From positions 4,464,001 through 4,528,000 of the forward strand of contig NC_064679.1 in NCBI RefSeq assembly GCF_023278565.1: a stretch of 64,000 bases of DNA. Direction: 5' to 3'. This document shows positions 47,601-57,006 of this stretch, piece after piece. The DNA comes from Colletotrichum lupini (taxonomy: Eukaryota > Ascomycota > Sordariomycetes > Glomerellales > Glomerellaceae). The notes beneath the pieces were generated by a model. That model saw only the letters and a program-made list of their open reading frames with translations. It was not told the origin of the DNA and did no database searches. Positions within the stretch are counted from its first letter, which is position 1; every line of letters begins with the position of its first letter. Position numbers and translations under genes: made by a program.

Positions 47601-48367
47601 CAATCATCCGAGTCAGCGGCGAGCATACCCTTGAGAACCATGTCGTTAGATGTCCCATCCTCGCAGCCAAAGACCTTATACATGTAAATCTCCGAATCGG
47701 GCGCAACTCCGGCAAAGTCCTGGTTAGAAGCGGCGATGATGGACGAGACAAAGGTTCCGTGACCAGCGCAGTCCGTGAGGGCGGTAGAGTTCTCCTCGAA
47801 GAGGTTCTTTCCGCCGGCGATCTTGCCCACCAGAGCTGGGTGCGACACATCTACACCACTGTCAACCACACAGACGCGCTGACCGGCACCGGTGATGTTG
47901 CGATCGTGAAGCTCGCTGACGCGGGTAGCGATGTGAGGGTTCCATTTCTTCGTTCCTGAGGTGACTTCGAATGAGACGTCTAGGGTGATGGGCTGTACTG
48001 GCCAGGCATTGGCGACGCCCGGCAGGCTTTTGATGTCGTCGACGACGCCGGACGAATCGTCGTTTGCAATCTCGACGGACACGCCCTTGAAGCGACCCGA
48101 GATGGCGGAGAAGTCCTCCTTGACGGTGGCCTCGTAGCCGAGAGATGAGATCTGACCGACAATGGAGTCGCCGACAGAAGAGTCCTGGCGGGTGCTGGGG
48201 CCGGTCGAGTCTTGGAGCTCGACGATGTACCGGCCGGAAGCAGCGTCGGAGGCCGGGGTTGTGAGGCGGGTGCGGCCGCTGGCGAAGCCACCCTCGGCTG
48301 CCGTGACCGGTGAGACGGCGGCGGCTGCGACGAGGGCCGCTTGGAGGATTCCGGAAACCCGAGCCAT
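44693..48367 (-). CDS. Large secreted subtilisin-like serine protease (S8) with C-terminal extension
   Basis: An intronless frame of 1,224 residues from the ATG at 48,367; the frame is open 21 codons further, but MARVSGILQAALVAAAAV is the better signal peptide. A propeptide region precedes the S8 domain: catalytic Asp in VCVVDSGVDVSHP, His in DCAGHGTFVSS, Asn in AAGNSGAMG and Ser in SSGTSFATPYISG. An insert lies between His and Ser, as in vpr/minor-extracellular-protease types. After it comes a beta-rich region like the Fn3-type domain of large subtilases, a Thr/Ser/Pro linker (about 900-945), and a last 270-residue beta-rich domain. The linker and many N-glycosylation sites suggest an extracellular or wall-associated enzyme. 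No GPI-anchor signal is evident. Confidence 0.9.
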   Translation of the reverse strand: MARVSGILQAALVAAAAVSPVTAAEGGFASGRTRLTTPASDAASGRYIVELQDSTGPSTRQDSSVGDSIVGQISSLGYEATVKEDFSAISGRFKGVSVEIANDDSSGVVDDIKSLPGVANAWPVQPITLDVSFEVTSGTKKWNPHIATRVSELHDRNITGAGQRVCVVDSGVDVSHPALVGKIAGGKNLFEENSTALTDCAGHGTFVSSIIAASNQDFAGVAPDSEIYMYKVFGCEDGTSNDMVLKGMLAADSDDCDIISVSIGSNTGYVNSVLSRVASEIAQDRLIVIAAGNSGAMGPYFASSPAAGRGVVSVGSVEAAQTLGWPATIVSSGGQSLNISYVTSDGNKFNSTIDVPIVLDEGDSCNIAGSGLDSTAVLAKRGVCEPAGSYSSIASAGFGYGILYDSYNQGAYYMADVVAWSDTLKLMAVTTASVGDWAAEQIAKNYTLHLKIHADAQPAAFAAEVPSAGQLSTFTSWGPTYENDFSPIISAPGGVVYGAFPDGKFAISSGTSFATPYISGVAALWYAHAKKDRAEFVRRLTSTALALPAFESIDGKILDEVASLAQQGAGLVDAAKLFDFTTVLLSESTLSLNDTDNRVNTHTIRIQNTGSEEVTYNISHIAASTVSSRNSLLYPNTYYPPLVSAAGSLAEGKTITVAAGATQDIEITLSAPDVAPDSGALWSGKILLAGSNDELLAVPYIGIEASTYNWTALHHGPESYRYDDTDGILYPLDYQGKAYHPADGDSPETYFAFRYGTYEFSVDLVGIDWKTEQFAYPPQHGSGSKAWLGSVRSQPLADGGYMDFPMREIVRFNLGSYVTFRSFANGTAIPSGRYRISTRSLRMFGDASKPEDWQLFLSDPFSIQLGSDPIPGQNATWTSSLPSSTAAVTTTATAVPTTSSVPTTTAPISVPGTTTTLTATATPTGLEGAFTSLKLQRLKEDTAFVIDPAAWMELHIQISMPSPVAADSVLTFAVPAEITDIAEGYQLSASGAQAGDTSFDPVTRLYTIALGEWTTWNKNMVGDFFLMCRFTPEFAASMKQGTYVVQFPTVGRVWEAPVYYTAVNRSVIYERLSTAPYDGTSLYTAEVEVPASLGPWDFVRLTTSHSADSDGFVCANSSVVIGETLDAENRIESFIDVTASATEVCNVKNFRAMYNETLTGDDVLRFRVGSIQGNRDQWTLNVVYLLDVQLANGTLVLYDQRTLEFEKNPRLRSFNFNAFSGERA

Positions 48368-48494
48368 TGTAGTGAGCTCGACTAAGATCGGCAAGTTGAC
48401 AATCGATCTCGGAATATAAACGAGAGACAAGCAGACGGGAGCTGTTGCTTGAGCTCTTCTTCTAGATCAAGGCCCCCTAAGGGTCCAGTCCCTT

Positions 48495-48503
48495 CTATTT
48501 ATC
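48495..48503 (-). promoter_or_regulatory. TATA-like box of the subtilisin gene
   Basis: GATAAATAG on the minus strand, about 130 bp before the ATG. Position and sequence are plausible only. Confidence 0.35.
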
Positions 48504-50474
48504 CAGTTCATCATCTTTCACGATCCCGCAATACGGGATGGGACTTTGAAGTAGTGACAGGGTCCCACGATACGAGCTGGAACCGCACCCATTAGATCCA
48601 AGATCACAATGCTCAACCAAATTGCCTATTAATTACAGTTTTATGGGCCAGTCAACCGATAACCGGAGCGCAACGGCAAGCGTTCAGGGTCGTAAAGACG
48701 GATGTAACTCCGAGGGCTTGGCAGGCACCGTGTTTCCCTTGACTTCTGCCCGTATTCCCGAAAGCGGCAGGTCGTTGAAAAAGACTCACTTGTAGGAAGG
48801 CCGGGGGTGCGAACTTTATCAGCTCATCTAATCAATCTTTGTGGAGCTCGGCATGTACACACCACGCATTGCAGCCATTGCTAAGGGCTTTGTGAGATGG
48901 AGACTTTCGTGTTGTCTGCACGTTGCGGTGGGATGGGTGGGAGGCCGTGGAGATTTGCCTTGATTCGCTTAGCCCTGTGGTAAAATAAGCTCAACTCGGA
49001 GGGCCGATGTTACCATGGCTGGCCACTATCGGTGATGCTCCGAGCTCCGAGAGTGGGCTTCGAATGAGGAGTCTGAGGTGATTAAAAGGTTCCGATCCAG
49101 GATTCGGGTGATCACTTCTTCGAGTGAGGTTGCTCATACATCTTGGTTTTGGTACAGCATTCGGGTTGCGGGACTTGGGTAAGCGGGGCCAAGCTGCCTT
49201 ACATGAGTCTCATCGAATAGCGGAGTGAAGGCTGAGCCAAGCTCGAGCACCCAGAGATCATGAAAGTCAAGCTCATTGAAGCCTCTAGTTTCTCACTTAC
49301 TACATCAAGGCTTTGAGGTGTGAGCTCTAGCCGTAAGACTGCAAACCAGCAAGAGCTCAGGGGTAATCGAGGGATGCCGAATGGGCGCAGTGTTGGTATA
49401 TGTTCAACTCAATTCGCACTTCGTCTTGCATCATTTAAATGATGGAGCTGGCCAGGACGCCTTGCGCTGAATTGGAGTTTCACTTCGATTCATGTAATCA
49501 ACGTTGAACCTAGGCAATCACCTCACTTTCATTCAAGATGACGAGTGTGGATGAGCATGAGTGGGTTGAATAAGGATCTGAGGAACCAGCTAGATTGGGC
49601 GGGGCGGTTCTATCTAGATCTGTTGTTTGAACAAATCGATTATCCTCATTCGCTTCCGTAATTTTAATGCACTTGTGGGTATTGTACATGCGAATCCATC
49701 TTCAGGTCAGAAGCTGGGGCGCGGGTAACACGGAGGTCCTGAGGAGACATGAGCCGAGTGTGTATTAAGTGAGCCAATCTACACACCATGAGGCTGTTCG
49801 ATCCTTGAGGCAGAGTTTTTCTTGTATTAGAAAGAGGACAGCACTCCTGCGTTGTCGAGACCTTGGCCTCTTCGGGAGTCTTTCTCAACCTCTCGTCGGC
49901 TCGGGTCACTGAGAAAGTGAGACGTCTGCAAGAAGCTGGTTGCGTGAGACCAGATGAGGAGATTACTTTGCCAAAGCTTTCTTATATAAATGTGAATTCT
50001 CATAGCACTCTCTAGTATCTGGCGGTCTGGCGATGAATCTTACACATTAACAATGTTCATTGATGGTGAATGAGGTGGTTCGCCATCTTCAATGAGAGTG
50101 AGAGGGAGAAGGAGGGGTGATGTGATCCACATAGTGTTTGATATCAAGAACACTGTATCGTGGGCAAGAACTGCACACAACATACAGTGCCAATAGACTG
50201 GCAAAAGGCGGCAATCAAATCAGGCAACCAGACTAAGAGCTGTGCCGCACCCGCCTGCCGCCGCCGCTTCTTGGAGGCCGCTTGCCTCTCTCTCACCTGC
50301 CGTCATCTCATTGCTCTCTGAATACTCTCTTTCTGCCTTATAACCATCTCCAACATCAAATGTCCACGAATCGACTTTCGTTGAGTCCATCCTTCGTGGT
50401 TCATTCGCAGTATCCGCTGGCTCGGCGGCCGGTGTAAGTCAACCGTAGACGACACCACCAAGTCATCTCTCACC
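48504..50474. other. Divergent intergenic region
   Basis: About 2 kb separates the subtilisin gene from the C2H2/protease gene. No gene is supported. A C-rich block (CGCACCCGCCTGCCGCCGCC) near 50,245 may be promoter-associated. Confidence 0.5.
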
Positions 50475-53242
50475 ATGCCTCTTCCTCGAGAAACATTCAA
50501 CCTGCCACCGCCGAAGAGGGTTCGACGACAGTCGCGTACCAACCAAGGAGCTTTGTTCGCTGCAGGCGTCGCCCCATCAGATGCTGACAAGTTTGCCTCG
50601 ATTCCGCCCTACTGGACGCCTGCCGAGGACTCTTCCTTCGCGGACGTCTACCATGGGCCCTCCATTTACGGCGATAACGCCTGGTCCCAAAGCCATGGAA
50701 TCGGTCAGTTAGGTCAGAGGCTCGGGAAAGCTCTGCCTATGGACGATTCATTTGCGTTCAACATCTTCCAGCCTACTGCGCAGGCGCCCCCTCCCCCAGC
50801 ATTGAGCACAGTGTCCAGCGTCACATATTCTTCCTCTTCCATTGTCTCCCAGCCTTCATCTGCTGGCTCCGGTGTATCACCCACACAGATTGACTTCCCG
50901 TATGAATGGCCGACTACAAGCACTGCCTCGACAAAGCATTCCACAACTCAAGGTGCCGCTGATAGGTCTACTGATTCTACCGCCTCTACCGCCAGAGCTC
51001 AAAGCCGCTTTATTTGCTTGGGCCACCAATGCGACGAGACTTTTGACCAAGAACAAGACTTGGCCTTCCATTTCAAGGCGGTCCACACTCACACATGCAA
51101 CTGGGGAGGCTGCGAACAACCCAGCTTTTCTTCAAAGGACGGTCTCACCTGGCACGTCAAGCTGGAGCATCTCGTCGTCTGCCCGGCCCCTGGATGTACC
51201 GAGAGCTCGTTCCAGACCAAACAGATCCTTGAGAGTCATTTAAGATGTGCTCATCCAGATACCGAGGGCAATTTCGAAGGGAAATCGAAGGAGCCACTTT
51301 CGAAGCCGACGCCTCTCGCCCAAACCATGGCTATGCCATCCTCGTCTCACGATACCAGCAGTTTCCCAGGACTATTCCAGAAAGATAGCTTGGAGGAACG
51401 AGCTTTAAAGCAGATACTGTCCGTCACGGTATCCAAAAAGAAGTGTCGAGGAAAGTTGAGGGATGTTGTTGAGAGGAGGTATAGAAGAGAAAGAGCACAC
51501 AAAGGTGACTGATCCCAACTCCAACTCACGAGGCTGGTATTCTGACATCGGCAGGCCAAACTTCTCTCGCAGCCGACAGCCCAAGCGATTTGTCCCGGCC
51601 TCTCTTGACACAGTTGCTCAATAACGCGAGTTTCCCTTTAGTGTGGGAGCATGCAGTTCTACCATTTCTCTCCGAGTTCATCCCAAAATGGTGCGGCCCC
51701 AAGCACAGCATCGACGCCCCTCGCGGTAAGACACCGGGCGCGCGGCAAATCCGCATCACAATTGAAGGCGAATTGCCCTCGCGAGCTCGTAAGATCATTA
51801 TTGCAGTACACGTCAGAGACCTTCTACCCGAAGCGCATCGAGACGGCGTCAAGTTACTCTTCCTCAAGGGCTATGTTGAACGAAGTGTCTGGGCCAGAGG
51901 GCTGAGCAAGGAGATGCCTGATGATATCTGCATGGCCAAGAACCCATACTACTTCAAAGACCCGTGCATGGGCGACAGCATTGGTATCGAAGGCGGTGCA
52001 GAGTTCGAGGAAAGCACGTCGACGTTAGGGCCCTGTCTGCTCATCGGTGGCGGCAGCTACTGGCTTGCCAACTTCCACCCCTTCGTGGAGGCATACCAGA
52101 ACTCGAAGTCGGTCAGCGTTCAACACCCATCCCCCAACGACCGAGCCCGTTGTGTAGAAGAAAAGCACGATACGCTGCCTGAGACAGACTTTGCTCTAGG
52201 TAGCCTCGCCGCCACATCGGGACTCGACCTGAAGACGACTCGCATTTCACATCACCCCTACTGGGAAGAATGCGATAAGGAGCCCCCTCTTATCGCGACT
52301 GATTGGGTTCTCGTCGCTTCCAAGACCAGTCAAGCCAATATTCTTCGCCGATTCCCCTCGGAGACCATGCCTCTTCTCAAAGAAACACCAATCAAGACAA
52401 CAAGCGCCGTTGTGCCGAGTGCCACTGTAGTGTCGACGGGTCGAACATCTGGCCAGCAAAGGGGCGAGGTCTGTGACATTCCAGCGTACGTCAGCGCCGA
52501 GATGAATGGTACTGGCAAGGCCACGCGCGAGTGGTTCATCGAAGAGCCGTGCCCTTACGACGACGAAGAAGGGTGGATTCGCGGAGGCATAGGCGTGGAG
52601 GGCGACAGCGGCGCTGCCATTATTGACGCTGAGAGTAACTCCTTGGTCGGCCAGCTTTGGGGTCGCAATAGATATTGGGGTAGCGGTCCTCGCGTAACGT
52701 ATTTCACTCCCATCGGCGATCTATTTGATGATATTCAGGAGAGATGTGGCGAGCAAGCTCGACCTCAGCTCCCGCAGTATCGGGATGAATCAGAATGTTA
52801 TCCAGTCTACCCCTCTTGTCGACAGTGCTACGACCTACGAACCTACCTCGACAGCCGACGGAGTTCCCGCGAGTCACTTCGGTCCATGATCGGGCACAAC
52901 GAAGGCGATCACGGAGACTTGACGTCGATTGGTGGAACATCAGAGCTGGCGACACCGAAGGACCACGCACTCTGGGCCCGGACCTCTGGCTTCGAGGAAC
53001 TCGGTTCCTCATTTACCAGTATCATGTCACCTTCCGGCGCTCACCCATCCTCCCTCACGCCACAACCAGGTACCCCAGGTATCGTAGATATCAAAAGCCC
53101 GTACGCCCTGACCCTGAGCGCAGAGGATCTCTACGGAGACGACTTCACGGGGACGACAGAACGCGGCTCCAGCAAGCGAGCAGCCGCAGTTCCATTGGCA
53201 CGAAGTTCAAGTCATAGTACCAAGAGGCAAAGGTTGCATTGA
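50475..53242 (+). CDS. C2H2 zinc-finger / trypsin-like (GDSG) fusion protein
   Basis: Exons 50,475-51,504 and 51,555-53,242 give 905 residues. The 50-nt intron has GT..AG ends and a CTGAC branch, and joins in frame at a Gly codon. Without it, each half would look like a separate gene and the second would start at TTG. Residues 1-175 are low complexity with an early basic cluster (PPPKRVRRQSR). Three C2H2 fingers follow at about 178-262 (CLGHQC, CNWGGC and CPAPGC starts, each with paired His). A basic stretch KKKCRGKLRDVVERRYRRERAHK comes near 325-343. The second half has a trypsin-like order with His518 in NFHPF, Asp593 in TDWVL and Ser695 in GDSGAAI, then VGQLWGRN. It is a paralogue of the gene at 23,739. 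It may be a DNA-binding protein with a protease or pseudoprotease module; function unknown. Its stop lies 35 bp from the stop of the next gene. Confidence 0.8.
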
Positions 53243-53277
53243 TTATGCTCTTTCGAGGCCGATTGATATCTCCGGTA

Positions 53278-55358
53278 TCAGCCAGGGAATCCGCCTCTCG
53301 CCATCTTCTTTGCTCTTTGATCGCGGCGATTGTGGTTTGCCCGAGAGCTCTTGCTGGCTTCCTTTCTCCTCCGCGCAGCCTCGGTCTCCTTTTCGCCAGT
53401 AGGACCGGCCACATTACCGCCTCCACGGCCTCCGCCTCCTCTTCCACCACGGCCGCGACCTCCTCGTCCACGGCCGCCTCCGCCGCCCCGTGAGTAGCTG
53501 CCACCACCATTTTCAGAGTCCTCTGCGCCAGAGCCAGCCGGACTAGCTCGCCATGCCGTTGACAGAATCTCGGTCTGAGTACCGGTGAATGCAGCGGCGC
53601 CGCTGTACTTGGCCTCGAGACGTCGCTTTTGACCCGGATTCCTCACCAGCATCAGTGCCCAACCCTCAATGGCCTCATCCGTCATGCCAGTCTCTTCTCT
53701 CAACTTTCCTCTCGCCTGGCCCCTCCTTGTCGTAGCCTGCCTGTCAAATACACTGGGGTCGGCTTGGAAGGCTTTGTACAGTGTTTCTTCGCTAGCATCC
53801 TTCTGGCCGTCGGCCTCTTCATTGGCGTTGTCGACCGTGCCTCCAACATCGTCTGCGTCGTAGGTGTCGTCACGTTCGTCGTCATCGGAGTCGAATGCGG
53901 CGAGTGCTGATAAGATGGCTGCCCTGTTTGGTGCAGTCGATCTGTCCTTGAGCACGTCGTCGGCAGTCTTTTCGGGTCCCTTCTTTCCAAAGTGGAGCTT
54001 GGAAACGTCCAGCTCCAGTCTGTCGAGTTCATCGTCGTCAAACACATTGTGGCGTTCAGGTAACTGCGGCGGCGTTGGTCTAGGTTCAAGCTGGCTTTTC
54101 CTTCTTTCAAACGTGGGGGATCTGTGATATCGTCAGCCTTACCATAGTCAAATAAAGAAACAGAGGCAACATACAACGGAGCAGAGCGGTCCATCGCCGC
54201 AAGGTGCGGAGGCAATGAATCCTCTAGTAAATGAGCCGTAACAATCTCCGTATTATCACCGTATTCATCAAACAGCTTCGAGATGAACCCTGACCCCAGA
54301 TCCGGAAACAGATCTTGAATGAGTGATATCTGACTCTGCCGGTGCATGTGCAACTCCGCCTGAACCTGTCCCTCTTCCGCGACATCTTTGCCCTTGCCCT
54401 TGTCGACCTTCCTCTTCACGAGCCTCTTTGGCCGCATCATTCCGCCACCAGGCTTCTTGAATCCCTCCAGCGCTGAAATCCGTGACTTCAACGCCGTCGA
54501 CGCCGCGCCCTTCTCCTCGGCCCTCTTGGACAGCTGCTTCAGCACCGGCGTGACGGTGACGAGCTCAGCCACGAGGGAATCGTTCACGTTCAACGGGCCA
54601 ACCCTATGCGTCTCGGCAGTGGATTTTAGGGAGAATAACACGTCAGCCAGCATCCCGAAGCGAGGCTGCTCGCCATCCGTCAGGCCTACCAGGCAGAGGT
54701 ACATCGTCGCGACGAGGACCTTGCGCAGCGGCGGGTTCGTAATCTTGAAGGCCGTGACCAGGCCGTCGAAGAAGTCTGAGCCGGCGAGGAAGAAGGATGC
54801 GGCGTGTGGGGAGGCGTGGAGTAGATGGTTCAGGTTCGCGAGGCGGGCCTCGAGGGATTTGAGGTCTGCTTTGAGACCTGCTTCCATGGATTGCGCGAGT
54901 GACTTTTTGAGGCCTGCTAGGGGGTGCTCGAGGGCGCTGGCGTGGAGGTGGAAGGCTTTTGAGAGGGTGGTGGGCGCGTTTTTGCGGTAGAGTTTTGAAA
55001 AGGCGCAGAGGAAGGGGGCTGTGGTTAGGGGTGTTGGGGGTGGTGTTGTTGGGTTTGTGAGGAGGCGGGATGTGAGTGTGAATGACGACCTGAGTAGGGC
55101 CTTTGATGTCGTGGAGGAGCGTCCTAGGATGGGTGAGGGTCCTGCTTCGGCGACTTGTGTTGTAAAGGAGGAGAGGAAGGCTGGGATGGAGGCGTCTTCT
55201 TTCACGGCGGCGCGGGAGAGGTCTTTATCTGAGAGGGCGAGGTAGGCTTGCGTGAGGGCCGTCCAGGCTTCGAGGAGGGCTTCCCAATCTTGAGAAGTGA
55301 GTTTTGCGCGCCACGATGGCGTGGGGAAGGGGGCCAGGGGCGGGAGGGAGGTTGCCAT
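53278..55358 (-). CDS. CUE3: CUE-domain protein, Cue3/ASCC2-like subunit of the ribosome-quality-control trigger complex
   Basis: Exons 54,175-55,358 and 53,278-54,121 give 675 residues; the 53-nt intron has donor GTATGT, branch CTGAC and acceptor ACAG, and the frame changes correctly across it. An alpha-helical N-terminal half (about 1-330) matches the ASCC2/Cue3 layout. A CUE ubiquitin-binding domain follows at about 343-388 (ISLIQDLFPDLGSGFISKLF...ILLEDS-like). Then comes an acidic region with FDDDELDRLELDVSKLHFGKK, and a C-terminal RGG/Gly-rich tail (about 600-640) followed by a basic end. In yeast, Cue3 (Rqt3) works with Slh1 and Rqt4 to split stalled, ubiquitinated ribosomes. It is convergent with the zinc-finger/protease gene and divergent from the uS10 gene. 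Confidence 0.87.
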
Positions 55359-56041
55359 GATTGCTGGAGCTCTGGGGTTTCGTGAGATGGTGAGTGAGAT
55401 CTAATGTGAGATGTGCGCTGGAAGTGGCGGGGTAAGATGCTCTCAGGGATGTGAGGAATTCTCTCGCGGGATGCAGGAATAGCAGAATGCTCTTAGAAAG
55501 AGCTCAACGTCGGGTCGTAAATGCGCATCGGGTGAGTTTTGGTGACGCGCTTGGAGGTGGCGATGAGGTGAAGTGAGGCGGCTGGCCGTGAGATGTCGTT
55601 CTCTCAGATCTCGCCGGATGATTCATTCATTGACGTCGGTGCCTCTCCCCAGCCGGGCCATGCAGTGAGCTTTCGGCGGAGCTGCGAATGCGGAAGTGGG
55701 TACCTTCATGGTGGGGTTCGTTCTTTCTCTTGTGCCTGTTTGCTTGTTGCCGCCGCAAATGGTCAGCTCAAAAGATACGTATCTTTTTTCGCCGTCCCAG
55801 TTTCTGCGCTAGGCCTACCTAGGCTTAGCCACAACACTCGGTAAAGCCCTACTTCCCAAACCCCACGAAAAAAAGTTCGCGATCGCAATTCCCTCCGACT
55901 GCAAGCTCTCCGATAGCCCAAAAGATCATCAGCCTTCATCACTTTGCCGCAACCAAGCCGTTCGAGTCGTGAAGGAAATTCAACCTGTCCCTACCCTTAC
56001 CAAACACCCAACCGAACCTCTTCGTTCAACAACACTTCAAA
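55359..56041. other. Divergent promoter region between Cue3-like and uS10 genes
   Basis: 683 bp shared by two translation-related genes transcribed away from each other. No gene is seen. The uS10 side ends in a C/A-rich leader before ATG (CTTCAAAATG). Confidence 0.55.
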
Positions 56042-56447
56042 ATGTCTTACAACAAGGACAAGGACTTCGGCGAGGCGCCCAAGACGCACAAGATCCGCAT
56101 CACCCTCTCCTCCCGCAAGGTCCAGTCCCTCGAGAAGGTCAGCGCCGAGCTCATTGAGCGCGCCAAGTCAAAGGACCTCCGCGTCTCCGGCCCCGTCCGC
56201 CTGCCCACCAAGACCCTCAAGGTCACCACCCGCAAGACCCCTTGCGGTGAGGGTTCCAAGACCTGGGATTGCTTCGAGATGCGCATCCACAAGCGTCTCA
56301 TTGAGTGAGTTTTCCGCTGTTGGCGTGAAACGATTGGAGCGAGAATGCTAATGATCGAACAGCCTCAACGCCCCCACCGAGATCGTCAAGCAGATCATCA
56401 TCAACATCGAGGCCGGTGTCGAGGTCGAGGTCACCATTGCCGCATAA
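56042..56447 (+). CDS. RPS20: 40S ribosomal protein S20 (uS10)
   Basis: Exons 56,042-56,304 and 56,363-56,447 give 115 residues, the normal eukaryotic length. The 58-nt intron starts GTGAGT, has a GCTAAT branch and ends ACAG, and splits the Asp codon of the RLID-LNAP segment. The protein shows the uS10 pattern: [19 protein letters not shown], then [20 protein letters not shown], then [13 protein letters not shown], ending [12 protein letters not shown]. Codon use is strongly C-ending, as expected for a highly expressed gene. A further 5' UTR intron is possible but not resolved. Confidence 0.97.
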
Positions 56448-57006
56448 GCGATTGGTATCCAAGCCCCGAAACAAAAATGTTGTAAAGACGAGTTGTTGTT
56501 GTAGGAGGGACGAAACGGTATGGGCTTCGGACTTGGGAATGCTGCGTTCGCTAAGCCAGCGACGAGGGCTGGCCGAAAGGTTTTACACCTCAACGCAGCT
56601 ATGCAAAGGCGGCGGGACGAGTGAGGCGGTCTAGATACCACCCGAATCAACTGATGACCCCCCATTTTGAGTTCCTCTACTGTGATGTGTCGTATGGATA
56701 TGCATGAAGCCCAGTTGAAGTACCTACTGTGATCTTGGCCATATTGCATGTGAAGTCAAGGGCGGTGGGCACGAAGGATTGCGAGTGTCAGGATGTTGAG
56801 GAAGATACTCAATGTTTGGGAACTTGTGCCCAACTAGAGCGCAGTATGAGCACCATAATATCACATGCTCAGCCAGATACCCCAACCCACGGCCACCAAC
56901 TGATCCTTTTTGAAATCAACGCCGTGTAATGCCAGCCCCCTTTACACAAGTACAGATAGACCACTTTTGGCCCTTGCATCGTCGCTTCTGTTCCCGCCCA
57001 CCCCCT
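56448..57006. other. Convergent intergenic region
   Basis: 559 bp between the uS10 and nucleoporin stops, with no supported gene and only short frames. Confidence 0.6.

Noticed and set aside
51590..53242. Second half of the zinc-finger/protease locus as a separate gene
   Set aside because: Its first codon is TTG and the intron at 51,505-51,554 restores an in-frame join; a separate gene would lack a start.
53700..54174. Continuation of the 552-codon frame of the Cue3-like gene past the splice site
   Set aside because: The other frame after the 53-nt intron continues to a conserved acidic and RGG region and keeps standard splice signals; reading through gives non-homologous sequence.
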